Source: Micromonospora tarapacensis
Lineage (GTDB): Bacteria > Actinomycetota > Actinomycetes > Mycobacteriales > Micromonosporaceae
Length of the DNA: 64,000 nt
Direction: 5' to 3'
NCBI RefSeq assembly: GCF_019697375.1
Contig: NZ_JAHCDI010000004.1
Location: 2,219,324 to 2,283,323 of the forward strand
Positions 17,458 to 26,535 of the stretch are shown here, piece by piece (positions within the stretch are counted from its first letter, which is position 1; each line of letters opens with the position of its first letter). The notes under the pieces were generated by a model. It was given only the letters and a program-made list of their open reading frames with translations. It searched no databases and was not told the origin of the DNA. The position numbers were made by a program, and so were the translations under genes.

Positions 17458-20400
17458 ATGAGCGTGACGGAGGATCGGCCGCTGAACGGCAGGTGCACCC
17501 TCGTCGTCGCCGCGGCCGGCTACGGCAAGACCAGCGCGGTACGGAGCTGGTTGGGTGACCGCCCGGTGCGCTGGTGCGACGGCGCGGAAGCCGTCCAGTT
17601 GGCCACCACCGGCCCGGCCGGACTGGCCGCCTTCTGCACCCGATGTGCCGCCGGCCCGGCCGGAGACGAACCGGTCTGGCTGGTCCTGGACGACGTGCCG
17701 CGGCTGTCCCACCGGCAGTTGCGCACGCTCCTGGACGCCGTGGAGTTGCTTCCGCGACGGCTGCGGCTCGTGCTGCTGACCCGGCATCCGCCGGCAACGC
17801 TCCGGCGTCGACCCGCGGGGCTGCCGGCCGAGGTCGGCCCGGCCGATCTGGCCCTCTCGCCCGACCAGGTGTCGGCCGTCCTGGCCACCGATCACGGCCT
17901 GGCCGATCCGGCGCTCGCGACCCGGATCCACACCGCGACCGCGGGCTGGCCGGTGCTGGTCGCGCTGGCCGCGAAGACGGCCAGCGCCAGTGGGGCGGAC
18001 CGCGACGACCTGGCCGGCCCGGGTACGCCGCTGGAGTCGTACCTGATGCGGGAAGTGCTGGCGGAGTTCGCACCGCAGGCGCGCCGCCTGCTGCGGGACG
18101 CGGCGCATCTCGACCCGGTGCACGCCGATCTCTGCCAGCGTCTCGGGCACGGCCGGGCCGATCGTCTCCTGGCCCGGATGGTGCGCGCCGGCATCCTCAA
18201 CCCGCTGGCGGCCGGCGGGCAGGAGTACCGTCCGGTGCCGGTCGTCGCCGACGTCGTCCGCCGCTGCCTCCCGCTGGTCCCCGCGGAGACGCGGCGCCTG
18301 CACTCGCGGGCGGCGACGTGGTACGCGGAGCGTCACTGCCTGGTGCCGGCGCTACGGTCGGCCGAAAGATCCGGTGCCACCGAGGTCACCGCGCGCCTCC
18401 TCACCGAGCACGGCGCGGGGTTGCTCGCCTCGGGCGGCGCCGAGACCATCGTCGAGGCGTGCCGGTCGCTGCCCGAGCACGCGCTCTCGGCCGGCCTGCT
18501 GATGCTGCACGGCGAGGCGCTGCAGATCCGGGGCGACTTCGACGCCGCGATCGCCGGGTTCGGCAGGCTCGCCGCGGACCGGGAAGACCTGGTGGCGGGG
18601 CTCGCCTGGCGGTACGGGCTCGTGCACTATCTGCGCGGCGAGCCCCGGGCGGCCCTCGACATCTTCCGGCGTGGTCGCCTCGACGCCCACCCGTCCACCG
18701 ACAACGTGCGCCTGCTGGCGTGGGCCGCCGCCGCGTACTGGACGACCGGGGATGCCGGCGCGTGTCGGGACCACGCCCGCCGGGCGCTGGCCGCTGCGGT
18801 CGAGGTCGGCGGCGACGACGCGCTCGCCGCCGCGCACGCGGCGCTGGCGCTGGAGGCCAAGCTGCGCGGTGACCGGCCGGCCGCCGACGAGCACCACGAG
18901 AAGGCGCTCCGGGCCGCCGAGGCGGCCCACGACACCGTGCAGGTGACCCGCATCCGCGCCAACCGCGCGTCCGCGCTGGTGGGCGAGGGCCGCTACGCCG
19001 AGGCGCTGGATCAGTTGCGACCCGCGGTGGAGCTGGCCGAGGCCAGCGGCTACAGCGCGATGCTCGCGCTGGCGCTCTGCAACGAGGGCACCGCGTACTT
19101 CCATCTCGGGCAGCTGGCCGAGGCGACGGCGTGCTACGAGCGGGCGGTGCCGATCCTGCAACGGATGGGATCGCACAAGGTGGCGTACGCCCTGGTGGGT
19201 CTGGGGGAGGTCCACGCGCTGCGGGGCCGCGCCAGCCTGGCCCGGGCCGCCTACGAGGAGGCGCTGCGGGCCAGCGAGCCGGTCGACGACCAGCAGGCCC
19301 GGGTGCCGGCGCTCGCCGGTCTGGCCCGGGTGCTCGCCGCCGAGCACGCCGGCACGGCGATCGCCATGGCCGAGCGGGCCGTCGACCTGGAACGCGGGCC
19401 GGACTCCGCCACCGCCCGGCTCGCGCTCGGCTGGGTGGCGCTGGAGACCGGCGACCAGGCACGGGCCGCCGAGGTGGCGTTGACGGCGTCCGACGCGGCC
19501 CGCCGGCATCGCGACCGTGCGGCGCTGGCCGAGGCGCTGGAGTTGCGCGGTGCCGCCGCGACCGACCCGGACGACACCCGCCGCTCGTGGCGGGAGGCGA
19601 CGGCGATCCTGCGGGACATCGGGGCGCGGGTGGCCACGGATCGGATCGCGGTGCTGCTCGGTCGGCTGCCCGGTGCGGACCCGTCGGAGCGCCTCGGGGC
19701 TCACCTGGCCACCGACCGGCTGGCCGCGGTCGGGGTACCGCCGCCCGACCTGCGGCCCGCCGGCCCACGGGCGCGCATCGGCACCCTCGGCCGGTTCGAG
19801 CTGCACCTGGACGGCACGGCGGTCCCGGCCACGGCGTGGCAGTCGCGCAAGGCGCGGGATCTGCTTCGCATCCTCGCGGCCCGGCGTGGTCGGGCGATCT
19901 CCCGGGAACAGCTCGGCGAGCTGCTCTGGCCCGGCCAGGACCCGAGCCGGGTCGGTCACCGGTTGTCCGTGGCGCTGTCCACCCTCCGCGCCGTGCTCGA
20001 TCCCGATCGCCGCACACCGACGGACCATTTCGTCGTCGCGGCCCACACGAGCCTGGCCCTCGACGTCGCTCACGCGGAACTCGACGTGGAGGAGTTCCTG
20101 ACCGAGGCGGCGCACGGGCTCCACCTCGCCGAGCGGGGTGAGGCCGAGGAGGCGCGGGCCATCCTGCTGCTGGCCGAGCGGCGCTACCGGGGTGACTTCC
20201 TGGCGGACGAACCGTACGACGACTGGGCTCAGCCGACCCGCGACCAGGCGCGCCGGGTCTATCTACGGGTGGTGCGCGAGCTGGCCTCGCTGGCCCGCGG
20301 CCGAGGCCAGGTCGACGAGACGGTCCGCCTGCTCGGGCGGGCCCTGGAACTGGAGCCCTACGACGAGGGGGTGCACGGCGAGTTCGTCGGCACGCTGGTG

Positions 20401-20514
20401 GCCGCGGGCCGGCACGGCGAGGCCGGTCAGGCGTACCGGCGCTACGTCGAGGCGATGCACGCGATCGGGGTGCGACCGCGAGCCCGCAACGAGCTGACCG
20501 AAGCGCCGCGCTGA
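17458..20514 (+). CDS. Large STAND-type regulator with C-terminal SARP (wHTH-BTAD) module
   Basis: 1018 residues. The N-terminus is a MalT-like NTPase: Walker A VVAAAGYGKTSAV (about residue 20), a Walker B-like WLVLDDVP, and a winged-helix arm to about residue 300. A long run of TPR helices (about 320-745) follows. The C-terminal part (about 770-1018) is a SARP unit: OmpR-like DNA-binding helix (SRKARDLLRILAARRGRAISREQLGELLW) and then a bacterial transcriptional activator domain. This order (NTPase-TPR-SARP) is reversed relative to AfsR, where SARP is N-terminal. It is expected to be an ATP-dependent activator. No biosynthetic cluster adjoins it, so the target is unknown. Confidence 0.88.
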   Translation: MSVTEDRPLNGRCTLVVAAAGYGKTSAVRSWLGDRPVRWCDGAEAVQLATTGPAGLAAFCTRCAAGPAGDEPVWLVLDDVPRLSHRQLRTLLDAVELLPRRLRLVLLTRHPPATLRRRPAGLPAEVGPADLALSPDQVSAVLATDHGLADPALATRIHTATAGWPVLVALAAKTASASGADRDDLAGPGTPLESYLMREVLAEFAPQARRLLRDAAHLDPVHADLCQRLGHGRADRLLARMVRAGILNPLAAGGQEYRPVPVVADVVRRCLPLVPAETRRLHSRAATWYAERHCLVPALRSAERSGATEVTARLLTEHGAGLLASGGAETIVEACRSLPEHALSAGLLMLHGEALQIRGDFDAAIAGFGRLAADREDLVAGLAWRYGLVHYLRGEPRAALDIFRRGRLDAHPSTDNVRLLAWAAAAYWTTGDAGACRDHARRALAAAVEVGGDDALAAAHAALALEAKLRGDRPAADEHHEKALRAAEAAHDTVQVTRIRANRASALVGEGRYAEALDQLRPAVELAEASGYSAMLALALCNEGTAYFHLGQLAEATACYERAVPILQRMGSHKVAYALVGLGEVHALRGRASLARAAYEEALRASEPVDDQQARVPALAGLARVLAAEHAGTAIAMAERAVDLERGPDSATARLALGWVALETGDQARAAEVALTASDAARRHRDRAALAEALELRGAAATDPDDTRRSWREATAILRDIGARVATDRIAVLLGRLPGADPSERLGAHLATDRLAAVGVPPPDLRPAGPRARIGTLGRFELHLDGTAVPATAWQSRKARDLLRILAARRGRAISREQLGELLWPGQDPSRVGHRLSVALSTLRAVLDPDRRTPTDHFVVAAHTSLALDVAHAELDVEEFLTEAAHGLHLAERGEAEEARAILLLAERRYRGDFLADEPYDDWAQPTRDQARRVYLRVVRELASLARGRGQVDETVRLLGRALELEPYDEGVHGEFVGTLVAAGRHGEAGQAYRRYVEAMHAIGVRPRARNELTEAPR

Positions 20515-20612
20515 GCACCCGCGCCGCCGGCCTCGTTGCCCGGCCGGAGCACGTTTACCGACGGTGGCAGCCGGGTAGCCGGCGCTACTGCGGCTACGGA
20601 TGGGAACGTGTC

Positions 20613-21062
20613 ATGGCGCTGTCGGCACGCACGACGATCATTATGAGGAGCGGCATCCGGGGTGTCCTCGCCGCGATGGCGATGTCCGGGCTTCGGCAGG
20701 CCACCACGTCCCTGAACCTGGTCCAGAGTTCGCCGCCCAAGTCGGTGATGGAGAAGCTGGCGCCCGGACTGCTCGACCGGCTGCCCCGCGACCGGCATCC
20801 GGCGGCGCTGGCGGTGGCGCACTGGGGCTACGGGCTCGGGGCCGGGCTGGCCTTCGGCGCACTCCCGACGCGCCTGCGTCATCGGATCTGGGTGGGCCCG
20901 CTCTACGGTATGACGCTGCTGCTCGGCTTCCACGCCGCCATCGCGCCGGCCCTGGGTATCGACCGGCGGCTCACCGACTGGCACGAACAGCTGGCGCTGA
21001 TCGCCGATCATCTGCTGTACGGCATCGTGGTGGCGGGCTTCCCGATGCCCCACCGCGACTGA
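20613..21062 (+). CDS. Small predicted membrane protein
   Basis: 149 residues from an ATG at 20613, with about three hydrophobic segments (VAHWGYGLGAGLAFGAL, LYGMTLLLGFHAAIAPALG, LIADHLLYGIVVAGF). The pattern recalls DUF1440/YagU-like proteins, including a conserved H and W in the first segment and a final ADHLLYG. Function is unknown. It follows the SARP gene by 98 bp on the same strand and could be cotranscribed or its target. A hairpin at 21083-21120 ends the unit. Confidence 0.75.
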   Translation: MALSARTTIIMRSGIRGVLAAMAMSGLRQATTSLNLVQSSPPKSVMEKLAPGLLDRLPRDRHPAALAVAHWGYGLGAGLAFGALPTRLRHRIWVGPLYGMTLLLGFHAAIAPALGIDRRLTDWHEQLALIADHLLYGIVVAGFPMPHRD

Positions 21063-21082
21063 GCCCGCCGACGCCGCGACCG

Positions 21083-21120
21083 AGCCCGCCGAGCTGCCCG
21101 GACGGACACCTCGGCGGGCT
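21083..21120. terminator. Bidirectional hairpin terminator
   Basis: An 11-bp perfect stem (AGCCCGCCGAG / CTCGGCGGGCT) with a 16-nt loop lies between the convergent small membrane protein gene and the ABC permease gene. Confidence 0.7.
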
Positions 21121-21130
21121 GGCGGGCGCG

Positions 21131-22789
21131 TCAGGCGCCGCCGGCCAGGTCACGCCGGCGGAACATGGTCACGGCGGCCTGCACCAGCAGCCCCGCGAGC
21201 ACGGTCAGCACCACGACCGCGACCACGCTGATCTCCTCCAGGGGATAGTCACCGACGTGCTCGAACGGCGACAGCCGTAGCGCGGCGGCGGGAATCTCCA
21301 GGATCGGCGCGAAGTACCCGGCGATCAGCCCGTAGCCGAGCACCACCCAGATCACCGGCAACGCCCTCGGGGCCGCCGCGTAGAGCAGGGCCGCGGCGGC
21401 CAGCACCAGCCAGACCGCCGGGGTGTGCGCGACGTGGCCGAGCACCAGGTCGCCGAGCAGCCCCGGGTCGCCGGTGCTCACCACCGCCCCGATCCCCATG
21501 CCCAGGCCGGCGACGAGCAGCAGCCACGGTACGCCGAGCGCCGCCACCGCGACGTGGCTGCCGAGCCAGGCCCGGCGGCTCACCGCCGTGGCGAGGACCG
21601 GCTCGGCCCGCCCGTCGGCCTCCTCGGCGCGCAGCGTCTGCACCGCCAGCACGGCGTAGACCCCGACGGCGAGTGCCATCGTCAGGCCCATGATGCCGAG
21701 GAATCCGGCGAGCAGGTTCTCCGCACCGCCCATCAGGGCCACCATGTCCTCGGGTACGTTCTCGAAGCCGTCTAGCATGGGCTGGGTGAACGAGCCGTAG
21801 GCGAGGCCGGCGACGAGCAGCGCGGCGCTCCAGCCGATCAGGCTGGCCCGGTGCAGCCGGAACGCGAGCGCGAACGGACCGGCCAGCCACGCCGCGGCCC
21901 GCGGTGAACCCGGACGCGGCGGCACCAGGCCGGCGCCGAAGTCCCGGCGCGCCGACAATGCGTAGCCGGCCGCGGCGGCAGCCGCCGCGAAGGCCAGCGA
22001 GATGGCCAGCGGCCACCAGCGGTCGTGGACGTACGGCGCGGTCTGCTGGGACCAGCCCATCGGCGACAGCCAGGACAACCAGGACGGCCCGCTGCCCTGC
22101 ACCGCCGCCATGTCACCCAGTCCGCGCAGCACGAAGGCGGCCCCGAGCGCGGCGCCGGCCATGCCGGAGGCGGCCCGGGGATATTCCGACAGCTGGACGG
22201 TGACCGTGGCGATGCCCGCGAAGGCCAGCGCCACCGCACCGACGGCGGCGCCGAACAGCAGCGATCCGCCCGCGTCGTATCCGCGGCTGGTCAGCATCGC
22301 GCCGATCAGCACCGCGACCAGCACCCCCATCGCGGCGGTGAGGGTCAGCGCGGCGGTGAGCTGGGCGTGCCGGCCGACCACGTTGGCGCGGACCAGCTCG
22401 GCCCGGCCGGAACGTTCCTCGGCGCGGGTGTGCCGCACCACGGTGAGCAGGCCCATCAGCGCGGCACCGATCGCCACGTAGAGGCCGTACTGCCCGGCGA
22501 GGAAGCGCTCGACGGTCACCTCGTCGAAGCCGAAGCCGGGGCCGCCGAAGATCGCACCGGCCGGGCTGCCGGTGAAGGCGGCCAGCCCCTCCAGGTCCGC
22601 CGGGCTCTGCACCATGGTGTCCAGCGCGGTGGCGAAGTACGTCATCAGCAGCGTCAGGCCGAGCGTCCACGCCGGAAAGCGGATCCGGTCGCGGCGCAGC
22701 ATGAACCGCAGCAGGGTGCCGGTGCCGGTGACGGTGTTGCCCCGGGCGGCGACGGCGGGCGCGGGCCGGCTCACGGTCGCGGTGGTCAT
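21131..22789 (-). CDS. ABC-2-type exporter permease (TnrB3-like)
   Basis: 552-residue polytopic protein with about 12 membrane segments arranged as two halves, the pattern of the actinobacterial tetronasin-type 'exporter of polyketide antibiotics' permeases. Conserved stretches include [14 protein letters not shown] near the start and [18 protein letters not shown] and [26 protein letters not shown] in the cytoplasmic loops. The ATG overlaps the ATPase stop (ATGA). It forms a drug or metabolite efflux pump with the preceding ATPase under the linked TetR repressor. Confidence 0.9.
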   Translation of the reverse strand: MTTATVSRPAPAVAARGNTVTGTGTLLRFMLRRDRIRFPAWTLGLTLLMTYFATALDTMVQSPADLEGLAAFTGSPAGAIFGGPGFGFDEVTVERFLAGQYGLYVAIGAALMGLLTVVRHTRAEERSGRAELVRANVVGRHAQLTAALTLTAAMGVLVAVLIGAMLTSRGYDAGGSLLFGAAVGAVALAFAGIATVTVQLSEYPRAASGMAGAALGAAFVLRGLGDMAAVQGSGPSWLSWLSPMGWSQQTAPYVHDRWWPLAISLAFAAAAAAAGYALSARRDFGAGLVPPRPGSPRAAAWLAGPFALAFRLHRASLIGWSAALLVAGLAYGSFTQPMLDGFENVPEDMVALMGGAENLLAGFLGIMGLTMALAVGVYAVLAVQTLRAEEADGRAEPVLATAVSRRAWLGSHVAVAALGVPWLLLVAGLGMGIGAVVSTGDPGLLGDLVLGHVAHTPAVWLVLAAAALLYAAAPRALPVIWVVLGYGLIAGYFAPILEIPAAALRLSPFEHVGDYPLEEISVVAVVVLTVLAGLLVQAAVTMFRRRDLAGGA

Positions 22790-23703
22790 GACGCCACCTG
22801 CGCCGCGCCGTCGTGGACAAGCTGGTCGCCGTAGTGGCGCAGGAGCAACTGCTCCAGCGTCGGCGGTCGCACGGTCAGCCCCTGCACGCCGAGTCCACCC
22901 AGCTCGCGGACCACGCTCGCGAGCTGGTCGCCGTCCACCTCGAAGCGGACGTGGCCGTCCTCGGTGTGCAGCCCGTGCACTCCGGGCAGGCCGGCGAGGT
23001 TGCCGGCCGGCCGGTCGGTGACGGCATCCACCGAGGTGCGGGTGAGGTGACGCAGCTCGGTCAGCGAGCCGGTCTCCACGATCCGCCCCTGCCGGATGAT
23101 CGAGATCTGGTCGGCGAGCACCTCGACCTGGGCGAGGACGTGGCTGGAGAGCAGGACGGTCCGCCCGGCGTCCTTGGCCTGGCGGATGCACTCCTGGAAC
23201 ACCGCCTCCATCAGCGGGTCCAGCCCGGCCGTGGGCTCGTCGAGCAGGAGCAGCTCCACGTCGCTGGCCAGGGCCGCGATCAGGGCGACCTTCTGCCGGT
23301 TGCCCTTGGAGTAGGTGCGGCCCTTCTTGCTCGGGTCCAGGTCGAAACGCTGGCACAGCTCGTCGCGACGGACCGGATCGGTGCCGCCGCGCAACCGGGC
23401 GAACAGGTCGATCGCCTCGCCGCCGGTGAGGTTGGGCCACAGTTCGACGTCGCCGGGGACGTAGGCGAGCCGGCGGTGCAGGCTCACCGCGTCGGACCAG
23501 GGGTCACCGCCGAGCATCCGGGCCCGGCCGGCGTCGGCGCGCAGCAGCCCGAGCAGGACCCGGATGGTGGTGGACTTGCCGGCGCCGTTGGGGCCGAGGA
23601 AGCCGTGCACGGTGCCGGTCTCGACCCGCAGGTCGAGCCCGTCGAGCGCCTTGACCCGCCCGAAGGACTTGTCGAGGTGTTGGATGTCGATGGCAGCAGT
23701 CAT
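22786..23703 (-). CDS. ABC transporter ATPase, drug-export type
   Basis: 305-residue DrrA-like ATPase starting [15 protein letters not shown] at the ATG at 23703. Walker [10 protein letters not shown], signature [15 protein letters not shown] (the divergent SKGNRQK form common in this subfamily), Walker [15 protein letters not shown] and the H-loop SSHVLAQVE are all present. A longer frame begins upstream at 23769 but lacks a family N-terminus. It is coupled to the downstream permease by an ATGA overlap. Confidence 0.92.
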   Translation of the reverse strand: MTAAIDIQHLDKSFGRVKALDGLDLRVETGTVHGFLGPNGAGKSTTIRVLLGLLRADAGRARMLGGDPWSDAVSLHRRLAYVPGDVELWPNLTGGEAIDLFARLRGGTDPVRRDELCQRFDLDPSKKGRTYSKGNRQKVALIAALASDVELLLLDEPTAGLDPLMEAVFQECIRQAKDAGRTVLLSSHVLAQVEVLADQISIIRQGRIVETGSLTELRHLTRTSVDAVTDRPAGNLAGLPGVHGLHTEDGHVRFEVDGDQLASVVRELGGLGVQGLTVRPPTLEQLLLRHYGDQLVHDGAAQVAS

Positions 23704-23838
23704 GGTCGTGGACCTCGTTCGAGGAAAGCCCCAGGGCGCCCTGGGGTCCGGTGTGGTCGATCGGCGCATCTCCGCCGGAGATGCCGCGGTGGTTCGCGTG
23801 GTTCGCGGATGGAGGGAGCCACGCCGGGAGCGTGGTGG

Positions 23839-24531
23839 CTAGCCCGCAGTGCGGTCCGGGTCGCCGGCCGGCGGCGGATCCGGCACGTACATCAGGTATT
23901 CGTCGAGCATCGACCGGTCGACGAGCAGCCCTTCGGCGAACAGTTCCAGCGCGGGCAGCGCGAGTTCCTCGACGTACCGGCGGAACAGCGCGGCGAACTC
24001 CTCCGCCGGCGCGTCCGCGCCGTGCAGGGTGAACCAGAGCAGCATGCTGCCGGTGGCCTGGTAGGCCAGGTAGCGGCTGCGGGCCGCGCGGTCCCGGCTG
24101 GGCCGGACCACCCCGGCGGCCTCCCCCGCGGACAGGTACGCCTCGGCGTCGGTGATCATGTGCTCGACCAGCTTGAGCGCCAGCTCCCCGCCGGCCTGCA
24201 TGCTGCGCAGCAGGTACTGCACCATCGGCGCGTACTGCTCGACCTCGGCCATCTGGGCCAGCAGCATCGCCGCGGTGCCGTCGGTCAGCGCCTTCGTCTT
24301 CTCCTGGCGCATGATCTCCAGCACGCGCTCGTCGCAGGCGCGGCGCAGCCCGTCCTTCGAGCCGAAGTGGTGGATGACCAGGCCGGCGGTCACCCCGGCG
24401 TCGGCGGCGATGGTGCGCAGCCCGGCGCGGAAGCCGTCGCGGGCGAACCGCTCGATGGCGGCGGCGCGGATCCGGTCGGCGGTGGCGAACTCGCCACCGC
24501 GCTCCCCCGGACCCGCGCCCACCGACGTCAC
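23839..24531 (-). CDS. TetR-family regulator
   Basis: 230 residues from a GTG at 24531. The N-terminal TetR helix-turn-helix is clear (RIRAAAIERFARDGFRAGLRTIAADAGVTAGLVIHHFGSKDGL, split over residues 20-60). The C-terminal ligand domain is alpha-helical and family-specific. It lies 135 bp upstream of the export ATPase on the same strand, giving a tetR-ATPase-permease unit, and probably represses it until an exported compound binds. A palindrome lies just before its start codon. Confidence 0.9.
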   Translation of the reverse strand: MTSVGAGPGERGGEFATADRIRAAAIERFARDGFRAGLRTIAADAGVTAGLVIHHFGSKDGLRRACDERVLEIMRQEKTKALTDGTAAMLLAQMAEVEQYAPMVQYLLRSMQAGGELALKLVEHMITDAEAYLSAGEAAGVVRPSRDRAARSRYLAYQATGSMLLWFTLHGADAPAEEFAALFRRYVEELALPALELFAEGLLVDRSMLDEYLMYVPDPPPAGDPDRTAG

Positions 24532-24540
24532 GACCCCAGA

Positions 24541-24556
24541 TTAAACACTTGTTCAA
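24541..24556. promoter_or_regulatory. Candidate TetR operator
   Basis: Read toward the gene it is TTGAACA-AG-TGTTTAA, a 7-bp inverted repeat with one mismatch and a 2-nt centre, ending 10 bp before the tetR GTG. It is one of the few AT-rich stretches around here. The half-site TTGAACA with its complement is typical of TetR autoregulatory operators; binding is inferred. Confidence 0.6.
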
Positions 24557-24629
24557 CCGCTCGGCAAGGCCCGGCGGCACCGGTCGGCGACCTGTTGCTT
24601 CCCCGAGCACCCCGGCATCGGGCCGTCGC

Positions 24630-26267
24630 TCACTCGGGCTCGGGGGCGGGGATCTCGCGCAGGTCGCCGGCTTCGAGGCGCAGCCATCGCCGCACACCGA
24701 CGTCGTGCAGGAAGCGCTCGTCGTGGCTGACCACCACGAACGCGCCCCGGTAGGCGTCCAGCGCGTTCACCAGCTGCCCCACGCTGACCAGGTCCAGGTT
24801 GTTGGTGGGTTCGTCGAGCAGCAGCAGATGCGGTGCCGGTTGGGCGTACAGGACGCAGGCGAGGGTGGCCCGCAGGCGCTCACCGCCGGAGAGGACACCC
24901 ACCGGCAGGTTGGCGCGGGCACCCCGGAACAGGAACCGGGCCAGCAGGTTCATCCGCTCCGACTGCGGGCGGTCCGGGGCGTACGCGGTGAGGTTCTCCG
25001 CCACCGTACGGTCTCCGTCGAGCAGGTCCAGCCGCTGCGACAGGTACGCCACCCGACCGTCGGCCCGGCGCACCTGCCCACCCTCGGGTTCCAGTTCGCC
25101 GAGCAGCAGGCGCAGCAGGGTGGACTTGCCGACGCCGTTGGGCCCGGTCAGGGCGATCCGCTCGGGCCCTCGGATGGTCAGGTCGACACCGTCCCCGGCG
25201 AACAGCGCCCGGGTGCCGTGCCGCACCTGCATCCGCTGCCCCTCGACCAGGGTCCGACCGGCGGGTACGTCGGTCTCCGGCAGGTCCAGCGCCAGCGTCT
25301 GGTCGTCCCGCAGCGCCCGGCTGGCCTCGTCGAGCCGGCCCTGCGCGTCGCTGACCCGGCTCGCGTGTGCCTGCCGGGCCCGGCCGGCCGACTCCTGGGC
25401 ACTGCGCTTGAGCCCACCGGCGACGATCCGGGCCAGGCCGGCGTTGCCGAGGTTGCGGGCGGCGTTGCCGGCGCGACGCTCGGCCCGTTCCCGGGCCTGC
25501 TGCATCTCCCGCTTCTCCCGCTTGACCTCCAACTCGGCACTGCGCACCTGGCGCTCGGCCAGTTCCTGAGCGGCCCGCGCCGCCTCGGCGTACGCGGTGA
25601 AGTTCCCGCCGTACAGGCGCAACTGCCCACCGTCGAGTTCGGCGATCCGGTCCATCCGGTCCAGCAGTGTCCGGTCGTGGCTGACCAGCAGCAGACAGCC
25701 GGACCAGTTCTCCAGCACCGCGGACAACCGGTGTCGGGCGTCGATGTCGAGGTTGTTGGTCGGTTCGTCGAGCAGCAGCACGTCGGGGCGGCGGAGCAGC
25801 TGCGCGGCCAGGCCGAGGGAGACCGTCTGCCCGCCGCTGAGGGTGTGCAGGCGCCGGTCCAGGTCCACCTCACCCAGGCCCAGCCGGTCGAGTTCGGCGT
25901 GGCTGCGCTCCTCGACGTCCCAGTCGTCGCCGACCGCGGCGAAGTTCTCCTCGCTGGCGTCGCCGGCCTCGATCGCCCGCAGGGCGACAAGTGCCGGGGC
26001 GACCCCCAGCACCTCCGCCACGGTCAGCTCACCGGTGAGCGGGAGGTTCTGCGGCAGGTAGCCGAGCACGCCCTCGACCGTCACGCCACCGCCGGTCGGG
26101 GTCAGCTCGCCGGCGATCAGCCGCAGCAGGGTCGACTTGCCGGCGCCGTTCGGCGCGACCAGGCCGGTGCGGCCCGGCGGCACGGTGAAGGACAGGTCCC
26201 GGAACACCGCGGTGTCGTCGGGCCAGGAAAAGGACAGGTTGGTGCAGACGACGCAGGCGTCGGACAT
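24630..26267 (-). CDS. ABC-F ATPase, probable ribosomal antibiotic-protection factor
   Basis: 545 residues with two ATPase domains and no membrane segments. Domain 1 has [25 protein letters not shown] and DEPTNNLD. Domain 2 has GPNGVGKST, LSGGERLRATLACVL and a second DEPTNNLD. Between them (about residues 190-300) is a long charged linker rich in Arg, Glu and Ala, the ribosome-contacting element of ABC-F proteins. Antibiotic-resistance members free the peptidyl-transferase centre of bound drug; housekeeping members do not. The 268-bp leader carrying a short peptide ORF and hairpins argues for the resistance class with drug-inducible attenuation. Confidence 0.88.
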   Translation of the reverse strand: MSDACVVCTNLSFSWPDDTAVFRDLSFTVPPGRTGLVAPNGAGKSTLLRLIAGELTPTGGGVTVEGVLGYLPQNLPLTGELTVAEVLGVAPALVALRAIEAGDASEENFAAVGDDWDVEERSHAELDRLGLGEVDLDRRLHTLSGGQTVSLGLAAQLLRRPDVLLLDEPTNNLDIDARHRLSAVLENWSGCLLLVSHDRTLLDRMDRIAELDGGQLRLYGGNFTAYAEAARAAQELAERQVRSAELEVKREKREMQQARERAERRAGNAARNLGNAGLARIVAGGLKRSAQESAGRARQAHASRVSDAQGRLDEASRALRDDQTLALDLPETDVPAGRTLVEGQRMQVRHGTRALFAGDGVDLTIRGPERIALTGPNGVGKSTLLRLLLGELEPEGGQVRRADGRVAYLSQRLDLLDGDRTVAENLTAYAPDRPQSERMNLLARFLFRGARANLPVGVLSGGERLRATLACVLYAQPAPHLLLLDEPTNNLDLVSVGQLVNALDAYRGAFVVVSHDERFLHDVGVRRWLRLEAGDLREIPAPEPE

Positions 26268-26346
26268 GGCAGGAAAGACCTCGGAAAGGGAAGCCGGGAC
26301 GCGATCAGCGCCCGGTCAGGGCAGACAGGGGATGCGACAAAGACAG

Positions 26347-26379
26347 GCCGCCCCACGGGCGGCGGGGTTGCTCACCCCG
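26347..26379 (-). promoter_or_regulatory. Tandem hairpins in ABC-F leader (candidate attenuator)
   Basis: Read in the ABC-F direction, the first hairpin is CGGGGT-GAGCA-ACCCCG (plus-strand 26363-26379) and spans the stop codon of the leader peptide. Immediately after it comes GCCGCCC-GTG-GGGCGGC (26347-26363), followed by the pyrimidine-rich CTGTCTTTG. The second stem resembles an intrinsic terminator about 80 nt before the ABC-F ATG. The first stem overlaps the stop codon, so a ribosome stalled on the leader could change folding. This is the standard logic of ribosome-mediated attenuation; proof would need probing. Confidence 0.5.
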
Positions 26380-26404
26380 AGATGTCGTCGTCCCCGGAAA
26401 GCAT
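26372..26404 (-). CDS. Ten-residue leader peptide upstream of the ABC-F gene
   Basis: The ORF encodes MLSGDDDISG and stop. It starts at an ATG with an AGGAG Shine-Dalgarno 5 nt upstream (plus-strand 26410-26414), better than many full-length genes here. It lies 105 bp before the ABC-F start with hairpins over and after its stop codon. Short, well-initiated leader ORFs with such hairpins control antibiotic-inducible ABC-F and rRNA methylase genes by ribosome stalling. It is too short for homology to test. Confidence 0.5.
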   Translation of the reverse strand: MLSGDDDISG

Positions 26405-26535
26405 TCGCGCTCCTCGTCCCCGCGGCTGTTCCGCTCGGGCCCAGCGTAGCAACTGCCCGACGCGGCCGGCACCGGTCCGCTCGGACCGTCCGCCGGGCAC
26501 CCGGCACGACCCCAGCCACCGGCGAGTCGGGGCCG

